A stretch of 56,285 nucleotides of DNA from Oscillatoriales cyanobacterium (GTDB taxonomy: Bacteria; Cyanobacteriota; Cyanobacteriia; Cyanobacteriales; Microcoleaceae), in NCBI GenBank assembly GCA_004293365.1, contig RDYN01000037.1, positions 1 to 56,285 on the forward strand. Reading direction: 5' to 3'. A program made the translations under genes and the position numbers. The notes under the pieces were generated by a model. That model did not search any database. It was given only the letters and a program-made list of their open reading frames with translations, and was not told the origin of the DNA. Within the stretch, counting starts at the first letter, position 1. Each line of letters starts with the position of its first letter. This document shows, in pieces, positions 28,694-37,686 of this stretch.

Positions 28694-31345
28694 TTAAGCT
28701 CGAAACTGCCGGCGCAGCAGCAAAGAATTGGTAACAACGCTAACAGAACTAAATGCCATAAATGCACCGGCTGCCGCAGGACTAAGTAAAATTCCAGTTG
28801 CAGGCAGCAAGAGACCGGCCGCAACAGGAATTCCCAGAGTATTGTAAGCAAAAGCCCAGAATAAATTTTGGCGAATCTTATTAAAAGTAGCGCGACCAAG
28901 GTCGATCGACTCAACAACATCCATCAAAGCATTTCGCATCAGCACAATTTGAGCAGTCTCAACCGCGACATCAGTGCCACAGTGCAAACCGATACCGACA
29001 TCAGCTTGAGCCAAAGCCGGGGCATCATTGATTCCATCTCCCACCACAGCCACTTTACAGCCTTGGGCTTGCAAACTGGCGATCGCCCGAGCCTTACCCT
29101 CCGGCCGCACTTCGGCCAAAACATCAGCAGCCGCCAAACCTAGCTGCTGGGCCGCCGCCGCCGCCGCCGACGCCGTATCGCCCGTCAGCATCATCACCCG
29201 CAATCCCATGCCCCGCAGGCGATCGACCGCCGCCTTAGCATCCGGCCTCAGAGTATCTTTTAGCCCGATTACCCCCAGCAAAACACCCCCAGAAGCCACG
29301 TAAACCGCCGTTTTGCCTTGGCAAGACTCCAAAAGTTCCGCAGCCACAGCGACGCCCTGTTGGCTCATCCACTCAGCATTCCCAGCGAACACCCGCCGGC
29401 CCTCCACTAAAGCAGAAACCCCGAAGCCCGGTTCCGTGTAGAAATCATCAGCAGGTAGCAGCGGCAAACCTTGCTGTTGAGATTCCCGCAAAATCGCCGC
29501 GGCGATGGGATGACAAGCGCCCCTTTCCACTGCGGCGGCAATTTGCAGCAGTTTTGAGTCAATTGTGGAACAGGCATCTTGTTTGTTACCAGAAACACCA
29601 TCAATTGCCGACATTGTGAAAGAGGCATCTTGTTTGTTACCAGAAACACCATCAATTGTGGAAATTGTGGAAATTGTGGAAGAGGCATCTTGCCTGTTGC
29701 CAGAAATATCATCAATTGCGGACATTGTGGAACAGATATCTTGTTTGTTTCCCACATTAATATCCGAGTTCAAATCCAACTCAGAATTCTGGAAAATCGG
29801 CAAATAATCTGTGAGTGTAAGATTTCCAGTTGTGAGAGTGCCAGTTTTGTCAAAAACTACAGTATCTAATTGATGCACCCGTTCTAAAACATCACCACCG
29901 CGAATTAAAAGCCCGCGCTCCGCCCCGATGCCAGAACCGACTAAAATTGCAGTTGGGGTAGCTAGTCCCAAAGCGCAAGGACAAGCAATGACTAAAACTG
30001 CGATCGCCAATTTCAAACTTAACAGCAAAGAAGATTGATAATGAATCGTGGGTAATTGACTTCCCATATTCATTGCCCCGTGTCCCATCTCCATTGCCCC
30101 GTGTCCTAAAAGCACAGAAGGCCAAAGATGAGTTCCGGCAAAATACCAAAATAGGAAAGTTAAAACCGATATCGCCATTACGCCATAGACAAAATATCCG
30201 GCGACAGTATCAGCTAAATGTTGAATCGGCGCTTTGCGAGTTTGGGCCGCTTGCACCAAAGCCACCATTTGAGCTACAGTTGTTTCTTGACCGGTGCGAG
30301 TTGCCCGCATCACAACTGCCCCGGATTTATTGATAGTTCCCGCCGCGACTGTATCTCCTGGTTGCTTCAAAACTGGCATCGATTCGCCAGTCAGCATCGA
30401 TTCATCTACGGTTGTTTTACCTTCGCAGACTTCGCCGTCTACCGGAAATTTTTCACCGGGTAAAACTTGCAGCCATTCTCCGACTCGGACGCGATCGGCT
30501 GGAATTTCAATGTATTGTGGATTGTAGACCGCAGATGTCGAGTTTGCAGGCAATTCTTGAGAGTCCAAATCTAAAATCGGGAGTTTAAAATCAACTAAGC
30601 GGGCTGTCGCTGGTTGCAGTGCGATTAAAGCTTGCAAAGCTGATGCAGCGCGCCGTCTGGCTTGCTGTTCGAGAGTTTTGCCCAACAAGATAAAGCCCAA
30701 AAGCATCACCGGTTCGTCAAAAAAGCACTCCCATCCCATCCGTGGAAACAGCAGCGCCGCGTTGCTAGCCGTGTAAGCCGTGACAGCGCCTAAAGCTACC
30801 AAAGTGTTCATGTTTGGTGCGTTTCGCCACAAACTGCGACAGCCGTCAACGATAATCGGGCGGCCAGGTAGCAGCAATGCGAGGGTGGCGAGTCCCCAGT
30901 GAAACCAAATGTTGCTGAGAATTGGGGCTTTGGTGCCGAGTATGTGTCCTAAACCGGATAGAATAATTAGGATGAGGGCGATCGACAATTGATTGATTTG
31001 CTGTCGAATTTCTTGTCGCCGCCGTTCAATTGCCGCCGCTTCTGCTTCCCGCTGATTTTCACCTAAACGAGACTGAGTGGGAAATCCGTTATCAGTCAAC
31101 TTTTTTGCTAAAGAATCTGCATCGACAGCGCCCGGTTGACACTCAACGGTTGCGACTTCTACAGCTAAGTTAACGCAAGCAGAAATTACGCCTGAATGCT
31201 GCATGAGTTGGCGTTCAACTGCTTTGGCGCAACCCGCACATTTCATCCCGCTGACATCGAAAGTAACAAGTTCGGGCGGCGGAGATTCTTTAATTGGGAT
31301 GATTTCTGATTGATTTTCGGGGAGTGTTTTGTGAAGAAATTGCAT
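28694..31345 (-). CDS. Copper-type heavy-metal P-type ATPase (CtaA/PacS-like) with expanded repeat insert
   Basis: 883 residues; cyanobacterial CtaA and PacS are about 750-790. The HMA domain (about 27-92) has GMKCAGCAKAV. Membrane helices follow from about 120, with FFDEPVMLLGFILLGKTLEQQAR, TGES in the actuator domain, the metal-site CPC in IACPCALGLATPTAI (about 460), DKTGTLTTGN (about 498), HP in GACHPIAAAI and hinge GDGINDAPALAQADVGIGL. Between the phosphorylation motif and the nucleotide domain, about 70 residues are repeated units such as AIDGVSGNKQDA (residues ~522-595). A His/Met-containing MEMGHGAMNMG stretch lies in another loop. Either thylakoid (PacS) or cytoplasmic-membrane (CtaA) copper transport fits; the core looks more CtaA-like to me. 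Confidence 0.92.
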   Translation of the reverse strand: MQFLHKTLPENQSEIIPIKESPPPELVTFDVSGMKCAGCAKAVERQLMQHSGVISACVNLAVEVATVECQPGAVDADSLAKKLTDNGFPTQSRLGENQREAEAAAIERRRQEIRQQINQLSIALILIILSGLGHILGTKAPILSNIWFHWGLATLALLLPGRPIIVDGCRSLWRNAPNMNTLVALGAVTAYTASNAALLFPRMGWECFFDEPVMLLGFILLGKTLEQQARRRAASALQALIALQPATARLVDFKLPILDLDSQELPANSTSAVYNPQYIEIPADRVRVGEWLQVLPGEKFPVDGEVCEGKTTVDESMLTGESMPVLKQPGDTVAAGTINKSGAVVMRATRTGQETTVAQMVALVQAAQTRKAPIQHLADTVAGYFVYGVMAISVLTFLFWYFAGTHLWPSVLLGHGAMEMGHGAMNMGSQLPTIHYQSSLLLSLKLAIAVLVIACPCALGLATPTAILVGSGIGAERGLLIRGGDVLERVHQLDTVVFDKTGTLTTGNLTLTDYLPIFQNSELDLNSDINVGNKQDICSTMSAIDDISGNRQDASSTISTISTIDGVSGNKQDASFTMSAIDGVSGNKQDACSTIDSKLLQIAAAVERGACHPIAAAILRESQQQGLPLLPADDFYTEPGFGVSALVEGRRVFAGNAEWMSQQGVAVAAELLESCQGKTAVYVASGGVLLGVIGLKDTLRPDAKAAVDRLRGMGLRVMMLTGDTASAAAAAAQQLGLAAADVLAEVRPEGKARAIASLQAQGCKVAVVGDGINDAPALAQADVGIGLHCGTDVAVETAQIVLMRNALMDVVESIDLGRATFNKIRQNLFWAFAYNTLGIPVAAGLLLPATGILLSPAAAGAFMAFSSVSVVTNSLLLRRQFRA
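29560..29780. repeat. In-frame GGCATCTTG-type repeat array inside the P-type ATPase gene
   Basis: Four units of GGCATCTTG(T/C)(T/C)TG followed by TTACCAGAAACACCATCAAT-like sequence, with extra GTGGAAATT iterations. The GGCATCTTGCCTG core matches the inverted pair inside the PBP4 gene at 54487-54545. The array is open in frame on the minus strand. Confidence 0.85.
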
Positions 31346-31679
31346 TTATTTTTTCGGTATTGATTAGAATGTTTTGGTGAGAACAGAAAGTGTTTAATAT
31401 CAATTTCCTCAGCATCAGAATTATTCATCTTTCTCTTCTCTCCCTCTGCGTCCTCTGCGTTCTCTGCGGTTAAATCATTCCGATACAACCGGAATTGATA
31501 TAATGCACAGCCTAGACAAATGCCTATATTTTTATCATAGATAAATTTTCTGGCATCTTCCGAAAGTGTTATTTTTTTTTAATTCTTATTAATCGCAGGC
31601 AGTTGCAACCGTTTCGCCTACTTGATACAATCATGGAATTGGTTAGTTAGTATCCAGTTTTGATTTAACGCATTTAGCT
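31346..31679. other. Spacer with an AACCGCAGAGAACGCAGAGG-type repeat
   Basis: Positions about 31441-31472 carry, on the minus strand, the dispersed AACCGCAGAGAACGCAGAGG repeat; a relative is at 39300-39330. The remainder is AT-rich and should contain divergent promoters for the copper ATPase and the next small gene. No other gene seen. Confidence 0.6.
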
Positions 31680-31865
31680 ATGACAGAAGCAGATAAATTT
31701 TATATTGTCAAACGTCCTGCTGGTAATTGCGAGATTTTGCCCATAGCCCAATTAGAAGCACAAAACCCTACTATTATTGAACAGTGGGGCCCTTACGATT
31801 CTGCTGAAGATGCGATCGCCCGTCGCACCGGATTAATTCGCGCTGGTAAATGTCAACCGCAATAA
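31680..31865 (+). CDS. Small conserved cyanobacterial protein
   Basis: 61 residues, MTEADKFYIVKRPAGNCEIL start and a C-terminal GPYDSAEDAIARRTGLIRAGKCQPQ. The segment W-GP-(x)n-EAIARR-GLIRAGKC-PQ recurs in many cyanobacterial small proteins, sometimes labelled as transposase-related without mechanistic support. No catalytic residues are visible. Real gene judged from codon usage and conserved pattern; function unknown. Confidence 0.65.
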   Translation: MTEADKFYIVKRPAGNCEILPIAQLEAQNPTIIEQWGPYDSAEDAIARRTGLIRAGKCQPQ

Positions 31866-31873
31866 ACGAACTT

Positions 31874-32073
31874 GGAAGGACTAAAGTCCTTACTACGAAC
31901 CTGGTTTGTAGTGAGGACTTCAGTCCTTCTTTACAGGTTTGTAGTGAGGACTTCAGTCCTTCTTTACAGGTTTGTAGTGAGGACTTCAGTCCTTCTTTAC
32001 ATTTACAGGTTTGTAGTGAGGACTTCAGTCCTTCTTTACAGGTTTGTAGTGAGGACTTCAGTCCTTCTTTACT
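31874..32073. repeat. Tandem array of a 33-bp unit (TTTGTAGTGAGGACTTCAGT family)
   Basis: Five direct copies starting at 31903, 31936, 31969, 32008 and 32041. Spacing is 33 bp except one 39-bp step with a 6-bp insertion. An inverted copy (about 31877-31901) precedes them. The array sits just past the stop of the minus-strand protease gene and reads as repeated CSEDFSPSLQ, which I regard as spurious. Confidence 0.95.
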
Positions 32074-32093
32074 GAAGTTTTTATGACTAAAAA

Positions 32094-33449
32094 CTACTTA
32101 GATTTAGCAGGTACCGCACTCGGTTTAGGCTGGGCCGCAGCGGGCTTAGAAGGCGTCGCCTGCGGTTTCGACTCAGCCTTACTATCTCCTGTTTTACCAG
32201 TAACTTTATTGGTCAAAATTTCCAAAGCTTTCGCGTACTGCGGATCTGCCGTCGTAGCAATTTTATCGCGATCGCGCCGCAAATCCTGTTTTTGAGCGTC
32301 AGTGAGTTCAACCACAACATCCGGTTTAATTCCCATGTGATTGATATCAGTGCCATTGGGAGTAAAATACTTGGCAATTGTCACGGCCAAACCGGCACCA
32401 TTTCCCACACCGCGTACCGACTGAACCAAACCCTTACCAAACGTTTTTGTTCCCACCAAAACCGCGCGCTTGTTGTCTTGCAAAGCACCGGATAGAATCT
32501 CGCTAGCACTTGCTGAACCGCCATCTACAAGTATAACCAAGGGTTTGTCGGTGATCTCTCCTTTGTTTGCGGTTTGTCGATCGGCCTCACCGACGCGATC
32601 GACCGTAGAGACGATCGTACCTTCTTTGAGCCACATCCGAGCAATTTCAATACTGCCGTAGAGCAAGCCACCAGGATTGGAACGCAAGTCTAGAATATAG
32701 CCTGCCACCTTTTTCTGTTCCAAATCCTTAATTGCCGATCGCATTTCCGATGCAGCGTTCGCGCTAAACTGATTTAAGCGAATATAACCGATTTCGCCGA
32801 TCGGGCTTTTCTGCACCGACTTCCGCACGGGATGAATTTCAATTTTAGCGCGTTTCAGCTTAAAATCTATTTCCTTGTTGCCCCGCAAAACAGTCAGCGT
32901 CACCTCAGTATTAGCCTGGCCGCGAATCAAACTTACCGCTTGATTCGTATCCATACCTTCGGTAGTTTTGCCGTCAATCTTAGTAATGATATCTTTTGCT
33001 AGAATACCAGCAGTAAAAGCAGGAGTATCTTCAATGGGAGAAATCACCACCAACTTCTTAGTTTTCTCATCTTGAGTCAACTGAATCCCAACTCCTGTCA
33101 ATTCCCCAGAAGTTTCAACCTGCATATTTTTGAACTCTTCCGGGTTCATAAACCGCGTATAAGGATCGTCCAGCTTCTTCAGCATTTCTCGAATTGCTTT
33201 ATAAGCTTCCTCATCGCTAGTATAAGTCCGGTTCAAATAATCATTCCGCACCGCTTTCCAGTCAACCTGGTTAAAAGTGCCATCAACATAACTTTTGTCA
33301 ATAATCTGCCAAACTTCATCAACCAACTCTTTAGGACTTCCCCTAAAAGAAGCCAGGGATTTAGAACTGCAACCAGTGTTGGCAAGAGTTGCAGCAGTGA
33401 GTAACACCGCTGCTGCACTTAGAACAAGCCCTCGTTTTGTTATAACCAT
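32094..33449 (-). CDS. C-terminal processing peptidase (S41, CtpA/B/C family)
   Basis: 451 residues. An N-terminal hydrophobic segment ending TLANTGCSS is a signal peptide, possibly a lipoprotein one with an imperfect lipobox. A helical region (about 35-95) with DPYTRFMNPEEF precedes the PDZ domain (about 100-185, GELTGVGIQL). The S41 core has IGYIRLNQFS, LDLRSNPGG, the catalytic Ser in VDGGSASASEIL and Lys in GTKTFGKGLVQ. An Ala/Pro/Lys-rich tail ends the protein. In cyanobacteria CtpA matures the PSII D1 protein in the lumen; which paralogue this is cannot be settled by eye. Confidence 0.93.
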   Translation of the reverse strand: MVITKRGLVLSAAAVLLTAATLANTGCSSKSLASFRGSPKELVDEVWQIIDKSYVDGTFNQVDWKAVRNDYLNRTYTSDEEAYKAIREMLKKLDDPYTRFMNPEEFKNMQVETSGELTGVGIQLTQDEKTKKLVVISPIEDTPAFTAGILAKDIITKIDGKTTEGMDTNQAVSLIRGQANTEVTLTVLRGNKEIDFKLKRAKIEIHPVRKSVQKSPIGEIGYIRLNQFSANAASEMRSAIKDLEQKKVAGYILDLRSNPGGLLYGSIEIARMWLKEGTIVSTVDRVGEADRQTANKGEITDKPLVILVDGGSASASEILSGALQDNKRAVLVGTKTFGKGLVQSVRGVGNGAGLAVTIAKYFTPNGTDINHMGIKPDVVVELTDAQKQDLRRDRDKIATTADPQYAKALEILTNKVTGKTGDSKAESKPQATPSKPAAAQPKPSAVPAKSK

Positions 33450-33556
33450 TTGTCTGACGCGCGGGAGGAAAAGAGTTCAGAATAATCACGCCCAATCTAA
33501 CACAGGCAAGGCTCGGTCGGATTTTGGATACATATTTATTCAACTTTGCCGAGTTG

Positions 33557-33766
33557 TATAGCCCGTAGGGCGTGCACCGCGCACCGATTGATATAGCCCG
33601 TAGGGCGTGCACCGCGCACCGATTGATATAGCCCGTAGGGTGTGCACCGCGCACCGATTGATATAGCCCGTAGGGCGTGCACCGCGCACCGATTGATATA
33701 GCCCGTAGGGCGTGCACCGCGCACCGATTGATATAGCCCGTAGGGCGTGCACCGCGCACCGATTGA
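33557..33766. repeat. Tandem array of a 35-bp unit, six copies
   Basis: Exact 35-bp steps starting at 33557, 33592, 33627, 33662, 33697 and 33732; the unit is TATAGCCCGTAGGGCGTGCA plus CCGCGCACCGATTGA. One copy has a single base change (GGGTGT). All three minus-strand frames stay open across it and give apparent proteins rich in GARCTPYGLYQ, which are not genes. Flanks: ctp promoter on the left, ispG 3' end on the right. Confidence 0.96.
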
Positions 33767-33923
33767 CTCTTTGTCCCACCGAATAACACCCATCGATCGG
33801 CATTTCAGCGTCTTGATGCCGTAAAACCAAGCTTCTCAAGCAATTTTACTTGATTAAAGCCTGAAAAATCCGAAAGTCAAATAGTCAAGCGGCGCGCAGT
33901 GCACACCCTACTGTAGTCTTCTG

Positions 33924-35147
33924 TTATTCAGGTTCAACCCAGCGATCGTCCGACTTAATCAAATTAATCAATTCTGCCACACCTTCAGACTCAGGAACCT
34001 TCTTAATCTCATCGCGGCCGCGGTACAGAGAAATATAACCCGGTTGCTTCCCGACATAGCCGTAATCAGCATCAGCCATTTCCCCCGGGCCATTGACAAT
34101 ACAGCCCATCACTGCAATGTCCAAACCAGTGAGATGCTTCGTCGCCTCTCTCACTTGATGTAACACTTCCTCCAAATTAAACAAAGTGCGGCCGCAGGAA
34201 GGACAAGCCACATACTCAACCATCGTTTTCCGCAATCCCAAAGCTTGCAGAATGCTGTAGCAGACAGGAATCTCCTTTTCCGGGGCCTCTGTTAGCGAGA
34301 CGCGGATAGTATCGCCGATACCGTCAGCCAACAGCGGTGCGATACCAGCCGTGGATTTGATGCGCCCGTATTCGCCGTCGCCAGCTTCCGTAACGCCCAA
34401 ATGCAGCGGGTAATCCATCCCCAATTCGTCCATCCGGTGCGCCATCAAGCGGTAAGCAGCCACCATCACCGGCGCGCGGGAGGCTTTCAGGGAAATCACT
34501 ATGTTGCGAAAGTCCAGGGATTCGCAAATTCTGATAAATTCCAGGGCGGATTCCACCATGCCTTCCGGGGTGTCGCCGTAGGTAAACAGCATCCGTTCAG
34601 CGAGGGAACCGTGATTGACGCCGATTCGCAAAGCTTTGCCTTGGTCTCGCAGGGAAATCACCAGAGGTTCCAGGGTTTCGCGGATTTTTTCGCCAATTTC
34701 CGCGAATTCGGAGTCGGTGTATTCGCTTCTGTCGGCTTTCGGCTTCTCGAACACGTAAAGCCCCGGATTGATTCTCACTTTGTCTACGTGTTTGGCCACT
34801 TCCAGCGCAATTTTCATCCCGTTGTGGTGGACATCGGCAACCAGGGGCACGGGTTGGTAGGTTTCGTGCAGTTTTTGCTTAATTTCGGCTAAAGCTTTGG
34901 CGTGGGCCATGCTGGGCACGGTAACGCGGACGATTTCGCAGCCTATCTCGTGCAAGCGCCGTATTCCTGCGACCGATCCGTCGATGTCGAGGGTGTCTTC
35001 GTTAATCATCGATTGTACGACGACTGGGTTGCCTCCGCCGATCGTGATGCTGCCGACTTTGACGGGACGGGTTTTGCGGCGTTTGATGGTGGTGTCGAAT
35101 ACTGGTTGGCTAGATGCGGTTTTAGTTGGATTGGGCAGAGTTTGCAT
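33924..35147 (-). CDS. ispG: 4-hydroxy-3-methylbut-2-enyl diphosphate synthase
   Basis: IspG (GcpE) converts methylerythritol cyclodiphosphate to HMBPP in the MEP isoprenoid pathway, using a 4Fe-4S cluster and, in cyanobacteria, ferredoxin. 407 residues, matching cyanobacterial length. An N-terminal barrel has [32 protein letters not shown] and LVADVHHNG, and the C-terminal domain has cluster Cys residues in [15 protein letters not shown] and [17 protein letters not shown]. Stands alone between a repeat array and a divergent kinase gene. Confidence 0.97.
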   Translation of the reverse strand: MQTLPNPTKTASSQPVFDTTIKRRKTRPVKVGSITIGGGNPVVVQSMINEDTLDIDGSVAGIRRLHEIGCEIVRVTVPSMAHAKALAEIKQKLHETYQPVPLVADVHHNGMKIALEVAKHVDKVRINPGLYVFEKPKADRSEYTDSEFAEIGEKIRETLEPLVISLRDQGKALRIGVNHGSLAERMLFTYGDTPEGMVESALEFIRICESLDFRNIVISLKASRAPVMVAAYRLMAHRMDELGMDYPLHLGVTEAGDGEYGRIKSTAGIAPLLADGIGDTIRVSLTEAPEKEIPVCYSILQALGLRKTMVEYVACPSCGRTLFNLEEVLHQVREATKHLTGLDIAVMGCIVNGPGEMADADYGYVGKQPGYISLYRGRDEIKKVPESEGVAELINLIKSDDRWVEPE

Positions 35148-35220
35148 AATTGATTGGTAGAGTTTTGTTACGAAGGTCTATAAAATTGTGTCTGCTGTTT
35201 TTTAGGTTGCCATAGAAATG

Positions 35221-35240
35221 ACCTGTTTGGACAAACAGGT
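35221..35240. promoter_or_regulatory. Perfect inverted repeat between ispG and the kinase gene
   Basis: ACCTGTTTG-GA-CAAACAGGT, 9-bp arms with a 2-bp centre, in the divergent promoter region about 75 bp upstream of ispG and 137 bp upstream of the kinase. It has operator-like size and symmetry; it could also be part of a dispersed repeat. Confidence 0.35.
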
Positions 35241-35376
35241 TTATCGAACTAAAAGCCAACCATCACCGGGAAGGCGAACTGAAGTTGAGCCGGTGGAACT
35301 AAACCCAACCTACAAAATACAGTTAAGATACAGGCTAGGCTGAGATAAACCTTGATATTGGTTGGCGGTGAGGAGA

Positions 35377-36744
35377 ATGGTTTGGACACCGGGGCAGCGG
35401 TTAAATGGCGATCGGTATATTATTGAAGGCGAGTTAGGTCAGGGTGGCTTTGGCGTCACGTACCTAGCGAAGAAAGCGCAAAACCGGCAGCGGGTTGTCA
35501 TCAAAACGCTGAAAGACGACTTATTGAGCGATCGACATTTTGCCCGGTATCGGGACAAATTCCGGGATGAGGCGCTACTGCTATCTTTGTGCAAACATCC
35601 CAATATTGTGCAAATAGAAAACTATTTCATTGATGGTAATTTGCCTTGTATTGCGATGGAATATGTGGCAGGGAAAGATTTGTGGAAATTGGTAGAAAAG
35701 CGCGGTATCCTGTGGGAAACCGAAGCTTTAAACTACATCCGCAAAGTGGCAGAAGCGGTAATAGTAGTTCACGAAAAAGGTTTGCTACATCGGGATATCA
35801 AGCCACAAAACATTATGGTACGCGACAATTTTGATGCAGTTTTGATTGACTTTGGTTTGGCACGGGGTTTTATTCCAGATCGCACTCAGCAAATGACTGT
35901 TGGATTAACACATGGTTTTGCGCCTCCCGAACAGTACGGGGAAATCGGCAGATTTGCTAAGTACACAGATGTTTATGCTCTGGCGGCAACGCTATACTAT
36001 TTGCTAACGAAAACACCACCAACTCCTGCATTTATGAGGGCTTTAAATTATTCTTTAAAGCCGCCGTTTCAGATTAATCCTAATATTAGTGATGCGGTGC
36101 ATCGGGCAATTCTTAAAGGGATGGAAATGGATGAGACAAAGCGCCCTCAGTCGGTTCAAAAATGGTTGGCTATGCTTCCCCAATCCCCCGGCAATCGGGG
36201 GCAAAGAGGGGGTGTTTTGCCAACGATTCCTAGCCCGCAGCCACAGCCGCAACCTATAAATTTGATTTCAGCAAAAGAAGGAGTGGATTATCGTAAACTC
36301 GATCGGCTGTTGGCTCGCGGAAAGTGGAAAGAGGCGGATGAGGAAACGGCAATAAAAATGCTGGAAGTAGCGGGGAGAACAAAGGATGGCTGGCTGAGGG
36401 GTGAAGATATCGATCGATTTCCCTGTGCAGACTTGCGAACTATTGACCAACTTTGGGTAAAATACAGTAATGGACGTTTCGGCTTTTCGGTACAGAAACG
36501 CATCTATGAAAGTCTGGGGGGAACTGGGAAAGATGATGAGAAAATTTGGAAAGCTTTTGGCGATCGGGTAGGTTGGCGCGTGAATAAAGAATGGTTGTAC
36601 TACAACGATCTAAAATTTAACACCAAAGCACAAGAGGGGCACCTCCCAAGAATGGGTTTGAGTGTGGGGGGGAGGTTTGGACTGTTGCGGATTAGGGTGG
36701 GGTACTCTTCTCTCGCGTCGAGACTTGTAGAGTGTAACATCTAA
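35377..36744 (+). CDS. Ser/Thr protein kinase fused to a GUN4 domain
   Basis: 455 residues from the ATG at 35377, with GAGGAG close upstream. The kinase domain (about 8-265) has GQGGFGVTYLAK, the Lys in VVIKTLKDD, the catalytic loop HRDIKPQNIM and DFG in LIDFGLARGF. A Pro/Gly/Gln-rich linker (about 270-300) follows. The C-terminal GUN4-like domain (about 305-450) has YRKLDRLLARGKWKEADEET, AGRTKDGWLRGEDIDRFPCADL, LWVKYSNGRFGFSVQKRIY and a final SSLASRLVECNI. GUN4 binds porphyrins and stimulates Mg-chelatase when stand-alone; kinase-GUN4 fusions occur in filamentous cyanobacteria and may couple tetrapyrrole sensing to phosphorylation (inference). Confidence 0.92.
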   Translation: MVWTPGQRLNGDRYIIEGELGQGGFGVTYLAKKAQNRQRVVIKTLKDDLLSDRHFARYRDKFRDEALLLSLCKHPNIVQIENYFIDGNLPCIAMEYVAGKDLWKLVEKRGILWETEALNYIRKVAEAVIVVHEKGLLHRDIKPQNIMVRDNFDAVLIDFGLARGFIPDRTQQMTVGLTHGFAPPEQYGEIGRFAKYTDVYALAATLYYLLTKTPPTPAFMRALNYSLKPPFQINPNISDAVHRAILKGMEMDETKRPQSVQKWLAMLPQSPGNRGQRGGVLPTIPSPQPQPQPINLISAKEGVDYRKLDRLLARGKWKEADEETAIKMLEVAGRTKDGWLRGEDIDRFPCADLRTIDQLWVKYSNGRFGFSVQKRIYESLGGTGKDDEKIWKAFGDRVGWRVNKEWLYYNDLKFNTKAQEGHLPRMGLSVGGRFGLLRIRVGYSSLASRLVECNI

Positions 36745-36888
36745 GGGTTACAGGGTTTCGTGAAGATTTATGACAGAGGCTTAAACCACGAAACTGCGCC
36801 ACTTCTAGGTTTCCGATACCTGGCACTGGCCGGACTCAAATAAAAGGCTACCAGCGACACTAATTGTTAACATAATGTTTGATGTCGA

Positions 36889-37119
36889 ATGAACTTTCAA
36901 ATTATCGGAAACATTACTAATATTCAAACAATAGCAGTTGGCAACTCAATTCGGGAAGTAGAACGTTTGCAGAAAAATTATGGCAATGGACGTTGGAGAA
37001 AACTCAAAGGAATTGCAACAATTATCTTGACTGATGGTACAGCCTGCGAAGCTGAGTTACATTGGTACGAAGCACACGGCATTGGAAAAAAAGAAATCAA
37101 AATCAAATATATTTTATAG
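36889..37119 (+). CDS. Small basic protein of a duplicated small-gene cluster
   Basis: 76 residues: MNFQIIGNITNIQTIAVGNS, then REVERLQKNYGNGRWRKLKG, ending in a strand-rich ELHWYEAHGIGKKEIKIKYIL. Rich in Lys/Arg with a compact beta-like tail, as in small toxin-like proteins. Separated by 8 bp from the next gene, so co-transcribed with it and with the zinc-finger gene. Family not named; toxin function is a guess from size, basic charge and the YgiT-type neighbour. Confidence 0.65.
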   Translation: MNFQIIGNITNIQTIAVGNSIREVERLQKNYGNGRWRKLKGIATIILTDGTACEAELHWYEAHGIGKKEIKIKYIL

Positions 37120-37127
37120 GAGGAGTT

Positions 37128-37352
37128 ATGAATCCCCATAACTTAGAAACACAATTTGTAGTTTGCATTAACAATCAAGACTATCAAGCATCCTTGGAAG
37201 TGCGAAAGATTTATCAAATCATACCGGATAATCGCGCTGCGGAACATCAATTTATCCGAGTTATTGATGAATCCGGCGAAGATTATTTGTATCCAGTTAC
37301 ATATTTTGTGCCCATCGCATTGCCGAAAGCCGTAGAAGCAGTATTTGCATAG
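37128..37352 (+). CDS. Small conserved protein, copy 1 of a duplicated pair
   Basis: 74 residues from the ATG at 37128, preceded by a strong AGGAGG. The sequence FVVCINNQDYQASLEVRKIY, IRVIDESGEDYLYPVTYF suggests a small beta-barrel fold. It is nearly identical to the product of 37970-38203. Such proteins are common in cyanobacteria next to small or TA-like genes. Function unknown. Confidence 0.75.
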   Translation: MNPHNLETQFVVCINNQDYQASLEVRKIYQIIPDNRAAEHQFIRVIDESGEDYLYPVTYFVPIALPKAVEAVFA

Positions 37353-37364
37353 GAGAAATTAACA

Positions 37365-37607
37365 ATGCTATCTGTAGAAAAATGCCCAATTTGCGGCGGT
37401 GAAATAGTTATCAAAGAAGTTGATAAAATTTTACGGGGCGGCAAGCATACTGCTATCTTAAAAGTATCCGCTGAAGTTTGCCTAAGCTGTGGAGAACGGT
37501 TGTACTCTGTGGAAACAGTTAGGAAATTTGCCAAAATTAGACAGCAATTGCAGCGAGAAGAGACTCAAGAATTTCAAGCGATGGGGCAATCTTTTCGCGT
37601 TGGGTAA
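37365..37607 (+). CDS. YgiT-type zinc-finger protein (MqsA-like N-terminal domain)
   Basis: 80 residues. Two CxxC pairs, CPICGGEIV (residues ~7-10) and CLSCGERLYS (~43-46), form a zinc-binding knuckle as in YgiT/MqsA antitoxin N-terminal domains. The C-terminal helix VRKFAKIRQQLQREETQEFQ is basic/acidic and could mediate dimerisation; the DNA-binding HTH of full MqsA is missing. It follows copy 1 by 12 bp, so an operon with the two preceding genes is likely. An antitoxin role is inferred from family and gene size. Confidence 0.78.
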   Translation: MLSVEKCPICGGEIVIKEVDKILRGGKHTAILKVSAEVCLSCGERLYSVETVRKFAKIRQQLQREETQEFQAMGQSFRVG

Positions 37608-37686
37608 GTTATATGATAAAAATTCTGCTTTGAGTAATTGGCAAACCTAGAAGCACAAAATCCTGTTTCGTAACAGTTTCTCTACA

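Noticed and set aside
31850..32086. Frames with repeated CSEDFSPSLQ or FVVRTSVLLY
   Set aside because: Produced by the 33-bp tandem array downstream of the protease gene; non-coding repeat.
33557..33766. CRISPR array
   Set aside because: The 35-bp units are directly contiguous with no unique spacers, so they are a plain tandem repeat; the same holds for 31903-32073 and 24343-24542. No cas genes in the window.
33536..33839. Three overlapping minus-strand frames of 85-142 codons rich in GARCTPYGLYQ
   Set aside because: They are read from the 35-bp tandem array, which lacks stops in all frames; no ribosome-binding site and no independent homology.
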